Counted from the first letter of the stretch, positions 8,796 to 17,083 are shown. The stretch: 28,349 nt of DNA from CAG-217 sp963605415 (GCA_963605415.1 CAVCUL010000021.1:1-28349); one strand, 5' to 3'. Notes: generated by a model from the letters alone, not told the origin. Numbers and translations are program-made.

Positions 8796-8810
8796 CCGGG
8801 CTATGCCCGG
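8796..8810 (-). other. Strong 5'-UTR hairpin before trmN6
   Basis: CCGGGC (8796-8801), a 3-base loop and GCCCGG (8805-8810) form a perfect GC hairpin. It would lie near the 5' end of the message from the 8823-8851 promoter and just upstream of the ribosome site of trmN6. It has no T-run, so it is not a terminator. It could stabilise the message or modulate translation. Confidence 0.5.
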
Positions 8811-8822
8811 GTCTTTGCGCTT

Positions 8823-8851
8823 ATTATATACCCGCCGCCCCGCTTTGGCAA
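8823..8851 (-). promoter_or_regulatory. Sigma-A promoter of trmN6-rsmI-pflX-mscL
   Basis: On the minus strand, TTGCCA (8846-8851), a 17-base spacer and TATAAT (8823-8828). It lies right after the ferredoxin terminator and 42 bases upstream of the trmN6 start, which makes this a separate transcription unit from darA-holB-ricT. Confidence 0.75.
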
Positions 8852-8860
8852 GCAGGCAAA

Positions 8861-8897
8861 AAAAGACACGCCCAAAGCCAAAAGCTCTCGGCGTGTT
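8861..8897 (-). terminator. Intrinsic terminator after the ferredoxin gene
   Basis: ACACGCC (8866-8872) and GGCGTGT (8890-8896) pair, with an inner AGC/GCT pairing in the loop. On the minus strand the stem is followed by a run of seven T. It separates the ferredoxin gene from trmN6. Confidence 0.75.
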
Positions 8898-8938
8898 CCT
8901 TTTGCTTGTACAAAAGCAGAAAAATCTACAAAATCCGC

Positions 8939-9109
8939 TTATGCCTGGGCAGGCGCACCCACGGGGCAGGTTGCCTCGCACGCACCGCACTCAATGCAAG
9001 CGTCGGCGTCGATCACAAATTTGCCGTCACCCTCGGAGATGGCGGAAACCGGACACTCTGCTGCGCAAGCACCGCAGGAAATACAATCATCAGAAATTTG
9101 ATATGCCAT
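8939..9109 (-). CDS. 2[4Fe-4S] ferredoxin
   Basis: A 56-residue clostridial-type ferredoxin, a small soluble electron carrier. Both cluster motifs are complete: CISCGACAAECP and CIECGACEATCP (CxxCxxCxxxCP twice). The start at 9109 (MAYQISDDC) has AGGAGG 8 bases upstream. It stands between ricT and trmN6, two genes that are near neighbours in Bacillus, and has its own terminator and a possible promoter, so it is probably a one-gene unit inserted in an old cluster. Electron donor and acceptor cannot be told from sequence. Confidence 0.96.
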   Translation of the reverse strand: MAYQISDDCISCGACAAECPVSAISEGDGKFVIDADACIECGACEATCPVGAPAQA

Positions 9110-9140
9110 GATAAACACCTCCTGTATGTTTCTCAACCTA

Positions 9141-9169
9141 AATATAACAGCATTGTTTTCAAAATGCAA
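9141..9169 (-). promoter_or_regulatory. Possible promoter of the ferredoxin gene
   Basis: On the minus strand, TTGCAT (9164-9169), a 17-base spacer and TATATT (9141-9146), about 32 bases before the ferredoxin start. The -35 is only a partial match. No hairpin terminator is visible after ricT, so read-through from ricT is also possible. Confidence 0.4.
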
Positions 9170-9195
9170 GCAAATTCAAAAAAATTAGTCATGCC

Positions 9196-10065
9196 TTACT
9201 TCTCGGCCTTTGCAGGCTTGTCCGCTTTTTTCTCATTTTTTCCGCCATGGCGGGGCGCACGCACCACACGCACCTCTTCCCGATTGACGATCACCGGCGC
9301 ACCCTCCGGCGCATTGTCCAGCTGCACCTTCAGCTTACCGGTAAGCAGAGCGGCGTCTACCACTGTGCCCCGGCCTTCCCGGCAATCTACCACCGTGCCC
9401 CGGCGGGGGGTGATCTTTTCCAAGTATTCATAGGCGTTCTGCTCGTATTTCAGGCAGCACATCAGCCGCCCACAAGTGCCGCTGATCTTGGAGGGTGACA
9501 GGCTCAGGCCCTGTTCCTTGGCCATTTTAATGGACACGGAGTGGAAGTCATTGAGGAAGGTGGAGCAGCAAAACGGCCGCCCGCACACACCCAAACCGCC
9601 CAGCATCTTAGCCTCGTCCCGCACACCGATTTGGCGCAACTCAATGCGGGTGTGGAATGTGGAGGCCAGGTCCTTGACCAGCTCTCTAAAGTCCACACGG
9701 CCGTCTGCGGTAAAGTAAAACAGGATCTTGGAGCCGTCAAAGGCGTATTCCACCTCGGTCAGGTTCATATCCAGCTTGTGCTTCTCGATCTTTTGCAGGC
9801 ACACCTCATAGGCGCGCTTCTCTTTTTCTTTATTCTCTTTCAGAATTTGCAAATCTCTGGCAGTGGCAATCCGCAGCACCGGCTTGAGCGGTGCGGTCAC
9901 TTCATTCTCCGCCACCTCTTTGGGTGCATACTGGGCCACGCCGCATTCCATACCCCGGGCGGTCTCCACCACCACGGTGTTCCCTTTTTTGATCTCCAAC
10001 TCCTTGGGGTCAAAATAATAGGTTTTGCCGGTATCCTTAAACCGAACACCTACCACTTTCGTCAT
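9196..10065 (-). CDS. ricT: PSP1-domain protein RicT (YaaT)
   Basis: RicT is part of the RicA-RicF-RicT complex, which in Bacillus carries Fe-S clusters and promotes RNase Y mRNA maturation and entry to sporulation and competence. The 289-residue protein starts MTKVVGVRFKDTGKTYYFDP and holds the PSP1 core. The Cys-rich segment CGRPFCCSTFLNDF and, about 30 residues later, CGRLMCCLKYEQ contain the conserved Cys residues. The C-terminus is a Lys-rich tail (KNEKKADKPAKAEK). An AGGAGG ribosome site 8 bases upstream overlaps the holB stop codon, so the pair is coupled. RicA and RicF are not in the window. Confidence 0.93.
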   Translation of the reverse strand: MTKVVGVRFKDTGKTYYFDPKELEIKKGNTVVVETARGMECGVAQYAPKEVAENEVTAPLKPVLRIATARDLQILKENKEKEKRAYEVCLQKIEKHKLDMNLTEVEYAFDGSKILFYFTADGRVDFRELVKDLASTFHTRIELRQIGVRDEAKMLGGLGVCGRPFCCSTFLNDFHSVSIKMAKEQGLSLSPSKISGTCGRLMCCLKYEQNAYEYLEKITPRRGTVVDCREGRGTVVDAALLTGKLKVQLDNAPEGAPVIVNREEVRVVRAPRHGGKNEKKADKPAKAEK

Positions 10066-10076
10066 AATCTATCCTC

Positions 10077-11060
10077 CTAACGGCCGATCGCCTGGCGCAG
10101 ATCGGCGCAAAATTTTGTAATCAGCAGGGCATTATTGGCATTTTGCAGTGCCCGCTGATATGTGTCCTCTGCCACAGATACCAGTTGCAGCAGTTGTTTT
10201 CTTGTACATTTGGAGCCCAACAGCCGAGGGATTTGGTCGCCGACGGAAAGCAAATCGGCGCCGCTGTCCAGCACCAATGCGTCCCGAAACTGATCCCGCA
10301 GCACCCGGCAAATATTCAGCACCGCCTGCCTGTCCTTTTGCAATGGTGCACAGGCACAAATGAGCGCATACTCATTCTCTGCCACCAAGGCCCGGCACAG
10401 CTCGGCAGACAGGGCGCTGTATTTGGCGGCCTCGCCGTCCTCCAGGCTCTCCATGGCCTTGCCGATATTGCCGTTCCACAGCTGCAACGCCTGGCGCACC
10501 CGCTCCGGGTCCGCCTCCGGCTGCCGCTGCATAATAAAGTCCGCACCGATCTCTACCGGCACGCCCTCCAGCTGAAACATCACACTGCGGGACAGCACCG
10601 TAGGCAGCAGGGCGCTCTTATTCTCTACTGTTAAAATGAACCGCACATAAGCCGGCGGCTCCTCCAGCACTTTCAAAATGGCATTCTGCGCCTGTACGCT
10701 CATCAAATGCGCATTTACTAATATGTATATTTTATAATCCGCCTCATTGGGGGTCATATACACATCGCCCACGATCTGATCCACCATCTTTTTATGGAAC
10801 GAGCGGGCGCCCCCCTCCGGGGCATAGATCAAAATATCCGGGTGCACCCCGGCGCGGGCCTTGTGACACTGGGGGCAGCTGTCGCAAGGGCGGCGCTCGC
10901 CCCGGCACACCAGCGCCGTTGCCAGTTCCGTAGCCAGCGTGCGCTTGCCAAGACCGCTCTCCCCCTCCAGCACCACGGCGTGGGGCAGGCGGCCGCCGTC
11001 TACCATCGCAGACAGCTGGGCCTTGATTTTTTCATTCCCGAGAAAGTGCTTAAATTCCAT
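10077..11060 (-). CDS. holB: DNA polymerase III delta-prime subunit
   Basis: HolB is a clamp-loader subunit that helps load the beta sliding clamp on DNA. The 327-residue protein has a Walker A-like GESGLGKRTLATELA, the clamp-loader zinc module (CRGERRPCDSCPQC), the stretch AQNAILKVLEEPPAYVRFIL and the SRSVMFQL (SRC-like) box. The gene order darA-holB-ricT is the same as in Bacillus, where yaaR lies between darA and holB; yaaR is missing here. It starts 8 bases after the darA stop. Confidence 0.95.
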   Translation of the reverse strand: MEFKHFLGNEKIKAQLSAMVDGGRLPHAVVLEGESGLGKRTLATELATALVCRGERRPCDSCPQCHKARAGVHPDILIYAPEGGARSFHKKMVDQIVGDVYMTPNEADYKIYILVNAHLMSVQAQNAILKVLEEPPAYVRFILTVENKSALLPTVLSRSVMFQLEGVPVEIGADFIMQRQPEADPERVRQALQLWNGNIGKAMESLEDGEAAKYSALSAELCRALVAENEYALICACAPLQKDRQAVLNICRVLRDQFRDALVLDSGADLLSVGDQIPRLLGSKCTRKQLLQLVSVAEDTYQRALQNANNALLITKFCADLRQAIGR

Positions 11061-11068
11061 ACTTGCCT

Positions 11069-11392
11069 TTACAGTTTGCGGAACTCATCCACATTGATCA
11101 CAAACGCCACAGCGCCGTATTCCTCCACATCCACCGGCTGGCGCAGCAGTGAGCCCTCCAGCGTACTGGCCACGCCCACCTGGCGCACCACCCGCTTGGT
11201 CACATGCTTTTCCAGCACATCAAACAACTGCTCCACCTTGTGGTCCTCCGTGCCGATAAACAGCGTGGTGTGCCCATCGGCCAAGAACTGACCGGTGGTG
11301 GAAATGCGGGTGGAGGCAAAGCCCTCCTGGGTGATGGCGTCCAAAACATTGGAAACATCTTTATTGGAAATTACAGCCATAACCAGCTTCAT
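11069..11392 (-). CDS. darA: Cyclic-di-AMP receptor DarA (PII-like)
   Basis: A 107-residue PII-like protein of the PF06153 family. In Bacillus and Staphylococcus it forms trimers that bind c-di-AMP, a signal tied to potassium and turgor control. The typical start MKLVMAVISNKDVSNVLDAI and the central STTGQFLADGHTTLFIG and EEYGAVAFVINV segments are present. An AAAGGA ribosome site is about 11 bases upstream, which is slightly long. It heads the darA-holB-ricT unit behind a sigma-A promoter (11425-11453). Confidence 0.95.
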   Translation of the reverse strand: MKLVMAVISNKDVSNVLDAITQEGFASTRISTTGQFLADGHTTLFIGTEDHKVEQLFDVLEKHVTKRVVRQVGVASTLEGSLLRQPVDVEEYGAVAFVINVDEFRKL

Positions 11393-11424
11393 GTAAACAT
11401 CAATCCTTTCCGTTATTGCTTCCT

Positions 11425-11453
11425 ATTATACGCCTTGGCTTGCAATTTTACAA
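11425..11453 (-). promoter_or_regulatory. Sigma-A promoter of darA-holB-ricT
   Basis: On the minus strand, TTGTAA (11448-11453), a 17-base spacer and a perfect TATAAT (11425-11430), 32 bases before the darA start. The rest of the 132-base gap to the permease stop at 11525 is AT-rich. It holds an AATTTGT/ACAAATT inverted repeat that could be a weak terminator for the permease. Confidence 0.65.
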
Positions 11454-11524
11454 CTATCTGTATTATCACTTCAAATAAAATTTACAATTTGTACTCATTT
11501 GGACAAATTCTGCCATTTTGGGTG

Positions 11525-12454
11525 CTAAACTACCGCTGCCAGCGCCACCACCACCGGCATGGTGACAATGGAGAACAACGAGGACTGGGCGGCCAACTCA
11601 CTGCCCAGGGCGGCGTCATTGTCGTACTTGGCCGCATACATAGCCGTGTTGGTAGCCGTGGGGGCAGAGGCGGAGATCACCATAGCGATCAGCAAATCGC
11701 CCCGCACGCCGCACAGGCAAAACAACCCCACCATACACAGGGGGATCACCACCAGGCGCATTAGGGAGCAAAAGTACAGCTCCTTTTTGGCGAACATGCG
11801 CTTCCAGTCCGCATTGGCCAGAAAGGTACCAAAAATAATCATGGCCAGGGGAGAATTACAGCTGCCCACCATCTCCATGGGCCGCAGGATCACCTGTGGC
11901 ATTCGGAGCTGCAAAAAGAACAGAGGCACCCCGATGAGCACCGCCATGGAGCCGGGGTTCAGCACCAAACGACGCAGATCAATCTTGGCGGTATGACCGC
12001 TGATCTCATAAATGCCGTAGGTAAAGGCCACCACATTAAAAACGGCCACATACACAGAGCAGTAGAACACACCCTCTGCGCCGATCACCGCCTGGGCCAA
12101 AGGCAGCGCCAAAAAGCTGGCGTTGGAGAACAGCATACCGTAGCGGTACACGCCCCGCTCCATAGGACTGCGGCGGCGAAAGCACAGCTGACCCAGCGCA
12201 CCGCCTACCAGGTGGGTGGCAAAAGCACACACAAAGGCCAAAAGAATCCCCCGCACATGTGCATGGGTATATTCCATTGTCATAAAAGTATAAATAATCG
12301 CTATGGGCAGCACCACATTAAACAGCAGATCGATCACCCGCTTGGCATCTGCCTGGCGAAACACGCCCAACTTGTCCGTCACAAAGCCGACGAGAGAAAT
12401 CAGGTACAACATCAGCACCTGACCGGCCACGGTCTTTAAGGTTTCAAAAAACAA
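11525..12454 (-). CDS. AEC-family transporter
   Basis: An inner-membrane secondary transporter of the auxin efflux carrier family (PF03547), whose bacterial members move organic acids such as malate. The protein is about 309 residues with roughly ten hydrophobic helices in two halves and the family-like end SASAPTATNTAMYAAKYDND. The start is set at TTG 12454 because AGGAG lies 6 bases upstream and overlaps the stop of the preceding gene; a GTG two codons earlier is too close to that site. It is the last gene of gltA-(membrane protein)-AEC, so a di- or tricarboxylate is a reasonable but unproven substrate. Confidence 0.85.
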   Translation of the reverse strand: MFFETLKTVAGQVLMLYLISLVGFVTDKLGVFRQADAKRVIDLLFNVVLPIAIIYTFMTMEYTHAHVRGILLAFVCAFATHLVGGALGQLCFRRRSPMERGVYRYGMLFSNASFLALPLAQAVIGAEGVFYCSVYVAVFNVVAFTYGIYEISGHTAKIDLRRLVLNPGSMAVLIGVPLFFLQLRMPQVILRPMEMVGSCNSPLAMIIFGTFLANADWKRMFAKKELYFCSLMRLVVIPLCMVGLFCLCGVRGDLLIAMVISASAPTATNTAMYAAKYDNDAALGSELAAQSSLFSIVTMPVVVALAAVV

Positions 12455-12464
12455 AGGCACGCTC

Positions 12465-13301
12465 CTAATTCGCTGCGCTGCGACGACGCAGATCCTGTAC
12501 AAAAGCCAAGGCGAACACGCCCAACAGCAGATCCGCCGGGCCAAAATACACGCTGCCGTCTGCCGCATTCAGCCGACCGGCAAAAAGAATCGGCAGTCCG
12601 GGCAACGCCAGCACACAACTGCACACAAAGGTCAGCAAGCCGAAAAACACCACGGCGCGTCCTGCATGGCGGGAGGTAACCACCGCCGTTGCAAAGGACA
12701 GGAGAAACAGCAGCAGTGCCACCAAAAACAGTACCTCGCACACGGTCTGGGTATCTGCCCACACACTGACCAGCCTGGCCAGGATAGTCAACAGGCGACA
12801 AAGTCCCCACAGCGCCGGCGCAAAATGGAAAAAGCGAAAGGCACGAAAATCATACTGTCCGCCGCCGTAGCTGCGCCCCACAATAAAATAATATGCGCAG
12901 CTGAGCAGGGCAAACAGCGCCGTCAGACCGCCGCTGATTAGGTCGTTCCACTGCAGGTACACCGCATCATCCGCCAAATCATAACATAAAAAGCAGCGAT
13001 ATATAAAATCAAAAAAGAACGCCGCAGACACCAGGTAAGCCACAAGGGACAGCCTGCGGTTGCCGCCGTCGGCAGCTACAGCCACTGCTGTCTGTCGCTG
13101 GTGCAGGGCGCATATCGTGGAGCACACACCGCCACACAAAAGCAGGACATAAAGCCCATAGGTCAGCGGCACACCGGCGGCAGTGACCCGCCCGGTGCTG
13201 CTGTCCGTAAAAAGGAGGAGCTGAACATAGCGCAACACCACCGCCGCCCCGGCGATCACAAAAGTCAGGATCCAGGGGATCCGCTGTGGTTTGGTACGCA
13301 C
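12465..13301 (-). CDS. Unknown eight-helix membrane protein
   Basis: I do not recognise this family. The 278-residue protein has about eight hydrophobic helices, for example ILTFVIAGAAVVLRYVQLLL near the N-terminus, LVAYLVSAAFFFDFIYRCFL in the middle and DLLLGVFALAFVQDL at the end. Loops are short and Arg-rich. It has no signal peptide and no obvious catalytic motif. GTG at 13301 is chosen because GAGGAG lies 7 bases upstream. It begins 25 bases after the gltA stop and its stop overlaps the ribosome site of the AEC permease, so the three genes are almost certainly one operon. Confidence 0.75.
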   Translation of the reverse strand: MRTKPQRIPWILTFVIAGAAVVLRYVQLLLFTDSSTGRVTAAGVPLTYGLYVLLLCGGVCSTICALHQRQTAVAVAADGGNRRLSLVAYLVSAAFFFDFIYRCFLCYDLADDAVYLQWNDLISGGLTALFALLSCAYYFIVGRSYGGGQYDFRAFRFFHFAPALWGLCRLLTILARLVSVWADTQTVCEVLFLVALLLFLLSFATAVVTSRHAGRAVVFFGLLTFVCSCVLALPGLPILFAGRLNAADGSVYFGPADLLLGVFALAFVQDLRRRSAAN

Positions 13302-13326
13302 TTTTTCGCTCCTCTTTCTTCTAAAT

Positions 13327-14706
13327 TCAGCCCTGAACCTCCCGGTCTGCCGGGGCAATGTAGGTTCTGGCATGGGACACGCTCTTATATGCAGGGCGCA
13401 TAATGCGGCCGCCGGAGATCAGCTCCTCCAGCCGATGGGCACACCAACCGGCAATACGGGCGGTGGCAAACAGCGGAGTAAACAGATCCTCCGGGATCCC
13501 CAGCACCTTGTAGACCAAACCGGAGTACAGATCCACATTGGCGCACATCACCTTGTTGTCGCCCTTTACCTCGGCAAATACCTCCGGGGTCATCAGTTCC
13601 ACATTCTCCAGGGTCTTAAACTCTTTTTCAAACCCGGCTTCATAGGCCAGTTTGCGGGCATTGGCTTTTAAGATCACCGCGCGGGGATCTGACTTGGTAT
13701 AAACCGCATGACCCATACCGTAGATCAAGCCGGAGCCGTCGCCGGCCTCTTTATTGAGAATTTTAACCAGATAATCCTTCACCTGTTCCGGTTTACTGGG
13801 ATCCGCCACATGGGCAATAATATCCTCCATCATGTGGGTCACCCGAATGTTGGCGCCACCGTGGCGGGGACCTTTCAGCGAGCCAAAACCGGCAGTGATG
13901 GCCGAGTAAGTGTCCGTACCGCTGGAGGTAAGCACACGGGTAGAAAAGGTAGAGTTGTTACCGCCGCCGTGGTCCGCGTGGAGCATTAAGCAAATGTCCA
14001 GCAGCTTGGCCTCTTCCCGGGTAAAGTTCTTATCCACCCGCAGCTGATTTAAGATATACTCCGCCATGGTCTGCTCCTTGTTAATGGGGTGCAGGAACAT
14101 GGTCTTATTGTAGAATGTACGGCGCTTAATCTGATAGGCGCTGTTCATAATGGTAGGGGTCTGGGCGATCAGCTGCAGCGACTGGCGCAGCACATTGGGA
14201 ATGGAGGTGTCGTCCGGGTTCTCATCAAATGAGTACAGGGACAAAATGCAGCGCGCCATCTTATTCATAATATCCTTAGAGGCGTGCTTCATAATCACAT
14301 CTTCTACAAACTCGTCCGGCAGTGCCCGACACTCAGACAGCACCTCGTGGAGAGAATACAGCTGGTTGGCGGTAGGCAGGTTGCCGAACAGCAGCAGCCA
14401 CACCACCTCTTCGTAGCCAAAGCGATCCTCAGCAATGCAATTCTCTACCAAATCCCGAATATCATATCCCCGATAGGACAATTTGCCGTCCGTAGGAATC
14501 CGCTCACCGTCCAGAATATAATAGCCTTCTACCGAGCAAATCCGGGTCAGTCCGGCCATCACACCGGTGCCGTCGCTGTTGCGCAGCCCCCGCTTCACCT
14601 GGTAGCGCTCAAAATCGTGGGCATTGATATAGTTATTCTTCCCCAGCTCCTGGCACAAATTAGACAGTGCGTCCATAGAGATGGGCGAAATATAATTGGA
14701 AGCCAC
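13327..14706 (-). CDS. gltA: Citrate synthase
   Basis: Condenses acetyl-CoA and oxaloacetate to citrate. The 459-residue length, with an N-terminal extension before GLTRICSVEGYYILDGERI, fits the longer citrate synthases of Clostridia. Active-site segments are visible: LHADHGGGNNSTF (His), GSLKGPRHGGANIRV and GMGHAVYTKSDPRA (His), plus the C-terminal LEELISGGRIMRPAY. GTG 14706 is preferred because an AAGGAGC site ends about 7 bases upstream; the ATG seven codons earlier includes that site. It is transcribed from a near-perfect sigma-A promoter and leads the operon with the membrane protein and the AEC permease. Confidence 0.96.
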   Translation of the reverse strand: MASNYISPISMDALSNLCQELGKNNYINAHDFERYQVKRGLRNSDGTGVMAGLTRICSVEGYYILDGERIPTDGKLSYRGYDIRDLVENCIAEDRFGYEEVVWLLLFGNLPTANQLYSLHEVLSECRALPDEFVEDVIMKHASKDIMNKMARCILSLYSFDENPDDTSIPNVLRQSLQLIAQTPTIMNSAYQIKRRTFYNKTMFLHPINKEQTMAEYILNQLRVDKNFTREEAKLLDICLMLHADHGGGNNSTFSTRVLTSSGTDTYSAITAGFGSLKGPRHGGANIRVTHMMEDIIAHVADPSKPEQVKDYLVKILNKEAGDGSGLIYGMGHAVYTKSDPRAVILKANARKLAYEAGFEKEFKTLENVELMTPEVFAEVKGDNKVMCANVDLYSGLVYKVLGIPEDLFTPLFATARIAGWCAHRLEELISGGRIMRPAYKSVSHARTYIAPADREVQG

Positions 14707-14742
14707 AAAATCGCTCCTTTCAAACATACATTAGGAACATTC

Positions 14743-14771
14743 ATTATACAATTATAATAGACAAATGTCAA
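14743..14771 (-). promoter_or_regulatory. Consensus sigma-A promoter of the gltA operon
   Basis: On the minus strand, a perfect TTGACA (14766-14771), a 17-base spacer and a perfect TATAAT (14743-14748), 36 bases before the GTG start. It overlaps the region from which the small plus-strand gene at 14796 would be transcribed. Confidence 0.85.
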
Positions 14772-14795
14772 GTTATCTGAAAGGAGGGTCTGGCT

Positions 14796-14936
14796 TTGAA
14801 AAAAGTATTTCTCCTGTTTTTACTTCTGTTTTTGCTCACCCTTGGGGTGCCTATGTTCGCCGCATTTCACACCGACTCGGGCAACGATCTGGTACGCCTG
14901 CTCCACTCTGCGGTGCTGACGGCGCCTATTCTCTGA
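14796..14936 (+). CDS. Possible small membrane or exported peptide (46 residues)
   Basis: A TTG-started frame with a strong AAAGGAGGG ribosome site 7 bases upstream. The product begins MKKVFLLFLLLFLLTLGVPM, a positively charged end plus a hydrophobic helix like a signal peptide or single membrane span, then a short tail ending LLHSAVLTAPIL. It is divergent from gltA and its last 11 bases overlap the end of gerC. A TATAAT at 14753-14758 with a poor -35 (TTAGGA, 14731-14736) could drive it. I do not recognise it. The ribosome site and signal-like start are the main support; it could be chance. Confidence 0.45.
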   Translation: MKKVFLLFLLLFLLTLGVPMFAAFHTDSGNDLVRLLHSAVLTAPIL

Positions 14937-16050
14937 TGGAATTATCATTGATCTTGGTGATCCGGCAGCGGCAGCTGGCCTCGATCGCAGAGGCGGAGAA
15001 CACCCGGTTCCAATCTTTTTTTGCCGCCGCATAGGCAGCCGGATCCGTCATAGCCAGCTGTGCCCCGGCCTGCACACCGTCGCAACCGGCGGCCTGCAAA
15101 CAGGCGTAAGCCCCGGTACACAGCTCCACCAGCCGTTGCTCCGCCAAATGCTGGATCGCGGCAATCGCTTGATTATCTATGGTGCTGATGTAGCCCTTTT
15201 GCACTTCATCCAGCATCAACTGCGCCTGCACCGTCACCCGGAACACCAACCGGCCATCCTTCATAACACTGTTCGTCTTCACCTTGCAAGACACCAACTC
15301 CACGCCGATATGCCCCAGCGCATCATTTTTCAGAGTCAGCAGCCCGCTTTTGATCTTGCCGTTCATCAGCAGAACGCCAAAGGTGTCGGTTAAATCCGCC
15401 GCAGTGGTCATTTTACCGTCGTCGAACAGGGCCAGCCCTACAAAAGCCGTGTGGTCACTCTTGTTTTTTAAGATAGGCAAATAAATATCCGAAGTGGGGC
15501 TGGCAAAGCGGCGCAGGGCGTCATTGACAGACACCACCGCGCCCATACCGCTGTCCTGCCCATTCTCCAGCAGGCGCACCATATTCTCGCTGGGCACCAG
15601 AGCGTCGTCCTCCTTGCTCTCCAGCAGGTCCTTGGCGTCGCCGTCTGCCACGCAAAGCAGCACATCCGGCCGACTGGCGGCGCTGCGCACAAAGTAGTCC
15701 ATATTGTCGCCCACCCCCTGCCGGGCCACGCTGCTGCTGAAAATGGTGATCTTGTTCTGCCCCAAAAACAGATTGCGGGACAAGTCCTTGGACAGCTTGG
15801 ACAGCGCCTGGGAGATACCGGCGCCGCTCTCTGCAGTGTTGATGGTAATATTGCCGGACAGAGCCTCCGAACCGTTGCCGCTCTTGGTTAGATTCAGAGT
15901 CTGCACCGAGACGGACATCCCCTCCTCTGTCCGGTCAATGCTCATACCCTCCACCACTGCCAAATTGCTGAGAGTGCGCCGTCCGACGCAGCCGGAGAGG
16001 GTGGCCGCCACCAGCAGCAGACAGAGCAAAATTCTAACCGTTCGTCTCAT
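14926..16050 (-). CDS. gerC: Ger(x)C-family spore germination lipoprotein
   Basis: The C subunit of a nutrient germinant receptor, a lipoprotein on the outer face of the spore inner membrane. The 374-residue protein starts MRRTVRILLCLLLVAATLSG followed by the lipobox Cys and VGRRTLSNLAVVEGMSIDRT, typical of the family. Later NLFLGQNKITIFSS and the C-terminal segment (about 250 onward) also match the expected Ger(x)C layout. ATG 16050 is used because it precedes a proper lipoprotein signal; it overlaps the gerB end by 17 bases. No strong ribosome site is seen, so coupling is likely. Confidence 0.92.
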   Translation of the reverse strand: MRRTVRILLCLLLVAATLSGCVGRRTLSNLAVVEGMSIDRTEEGMSVSVQTLNLTKSGNGSEALSGNITINTAESGAGISQALSKLSKDLSRNLFLGQNKITIFSSSVARQGVGDNMDYFVRSAASRPDVLLCVADGDAKDLLESKEDDALVPSENMVRLLENGQDSGMGAVVSVNDALRRFASPTSDIYLPILKNKSDHTAFVGLALFDDGKMTTAADLTDTFGVLLMNGKIKSGLLTLKNDALGHIGVELVSCKVKTNSVMKDGRLVFRVTVQAQLMLDEVQKGYISTIDNQAIAAIQHLAEQRLVELCTGAYACLQAAGCDGVQAGAQLAMTDPAAYAAAKKDWNRVFSASAIEASCRCRITKINDNSIRE

Positions 16051-17083
16051 TTGTACCACGCGCCTTTCTGTGCCCCGGCAGCCAGGCCAGGGGAATAAGA
16101 GTGGAGAACACCACAAAGGGCACCACCGTGATCAGCGGCGAGTGCTGGCCCACGGTCATCAACCGTCCCAGGGCGCAGCTGACGGCAAAGGCCGCCAAAC
16201 CGGCGCCCAGGCACTTGCCCTTGTACCCGCCGCTGCCCGGCAGGGTCACCGCCGCACAGTAAAGCAGCAGCGCCGCCTTAATAAAAATGGCAAAGATCCA
16301 AAAACCGGTGTACAGCGCGTCCATACGCACCAGTGCGCCGCTACCTGCCAGCTGCGAAAGAGTATAGACCGGAAACGCCTGCAACCCGGCCGCGTCCCCC
16401 ATCACGCCGATGGCAAAAAGGAACAGCAGGCAGGTGGTCAGGTACGAGCACCCCAGTGCGCCGTAAAAAGCGCCAAAGCGCCGCCCGCCGGGCACCACCC
16501 GTTCTGCCAGCACCAAAAACAGATTGATCTCCGCCGTATTGGCAGCCAGCACCACACCGTTCCACACCACTTCACCGGCAGTATTGCTGCCCACCGGGAA
16601 CAGACTGAACCACTGGAAGTGCTGCACATTAAAGCCCAGCACCACTGCCACCACCAGCGCGATCAGGAAAAAGGCAAAGCCGGAAAAGCGAGAAAGCCCC
16701 TGCAGCCCCAGCAGCGCGCCGTACACGGCAAACAGGATGATCAGCAGGGCAAAGCCCCAGCTTTTGGCCTCCGGGTTTAGCCGGGCAGAGGCAAAGTAGG
16801 CAAAGCGGCACACATTGATCCCCGCCAAAAAGATAAAATTACAGGCATAAAGCGTGCCCAGCGCCCTGTTCTCCAGCGGCGAGCAGCCCCGTTGCACACA
16901 AAGCAGGGTGGGCACCGCAAACAGCAGGGACAGCACCAGCGCCAGCCCCACGCTCATAAGCATTTGGGTAGACAGCTTGCCGGCCATAATGGACTGCACA
17001 TGGGTCAGGCTCACCACCAGGCGGCTGATATACAGCATGGCAAACAGGCTGAACGCCGAGATCTTGCCCTTATTCGCTCTCAT
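16034..17083 (-). CDS. gerB: GerB-type germinant receptor permease
   Basis: The B subunit of a germinant receptor, an APC-superfamily membrane protein (PF03845) that binds or senses nutrients. The 349-residue protein starts MRANKGKISAFSLFAMLYIS and has about ten hydrophobic helices. ATG 17083 has GAGGTG 9 bases upstream and overlaps the gerA end by 14 bases. It sits in the usual gerA-gerB-gerC order. The germinant cannot be inferred. Confidence 0.93.
   Translation of the reverse strand: MRANKGKISAFSLFAMLYISRLVVSLTHVQSIMAGKLSTQMLMSVGLALVLSLLFAVPTLLCVQRGCSPLENRALGTLYACNFIFLAGINVCRFAYFASARLNPEAKSWGFALLIILFAVYGALLGLQGLSRFSGFAFFLIALVVAVVLGFNVQHFQWFSLFPVGSNTAGEVVWNGVVLAANTAEINLFLVLAERVVPGGRRFGAFYGALGCSYLTTCLLFLFAIGVMGDAAGLQAFPVYTLSQLAGSGALVRMDALYTGFWIFAIFIKAALLLYCAAVTLPGSGGYKGKCLGAGLAAFAVSCALGRLMTVGQHSPLITVVPFVVFSTLIPLAWLPGHRKARGTNETNG

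Noticed and set aside
14765..15034. 89-codon plus-strand frame overlapping the 46-residue peptide gene
   Set aside because: The ribosome site lies inside this frame rather than before it; the reading runs deep into gerC antisense and has no signal-like start.
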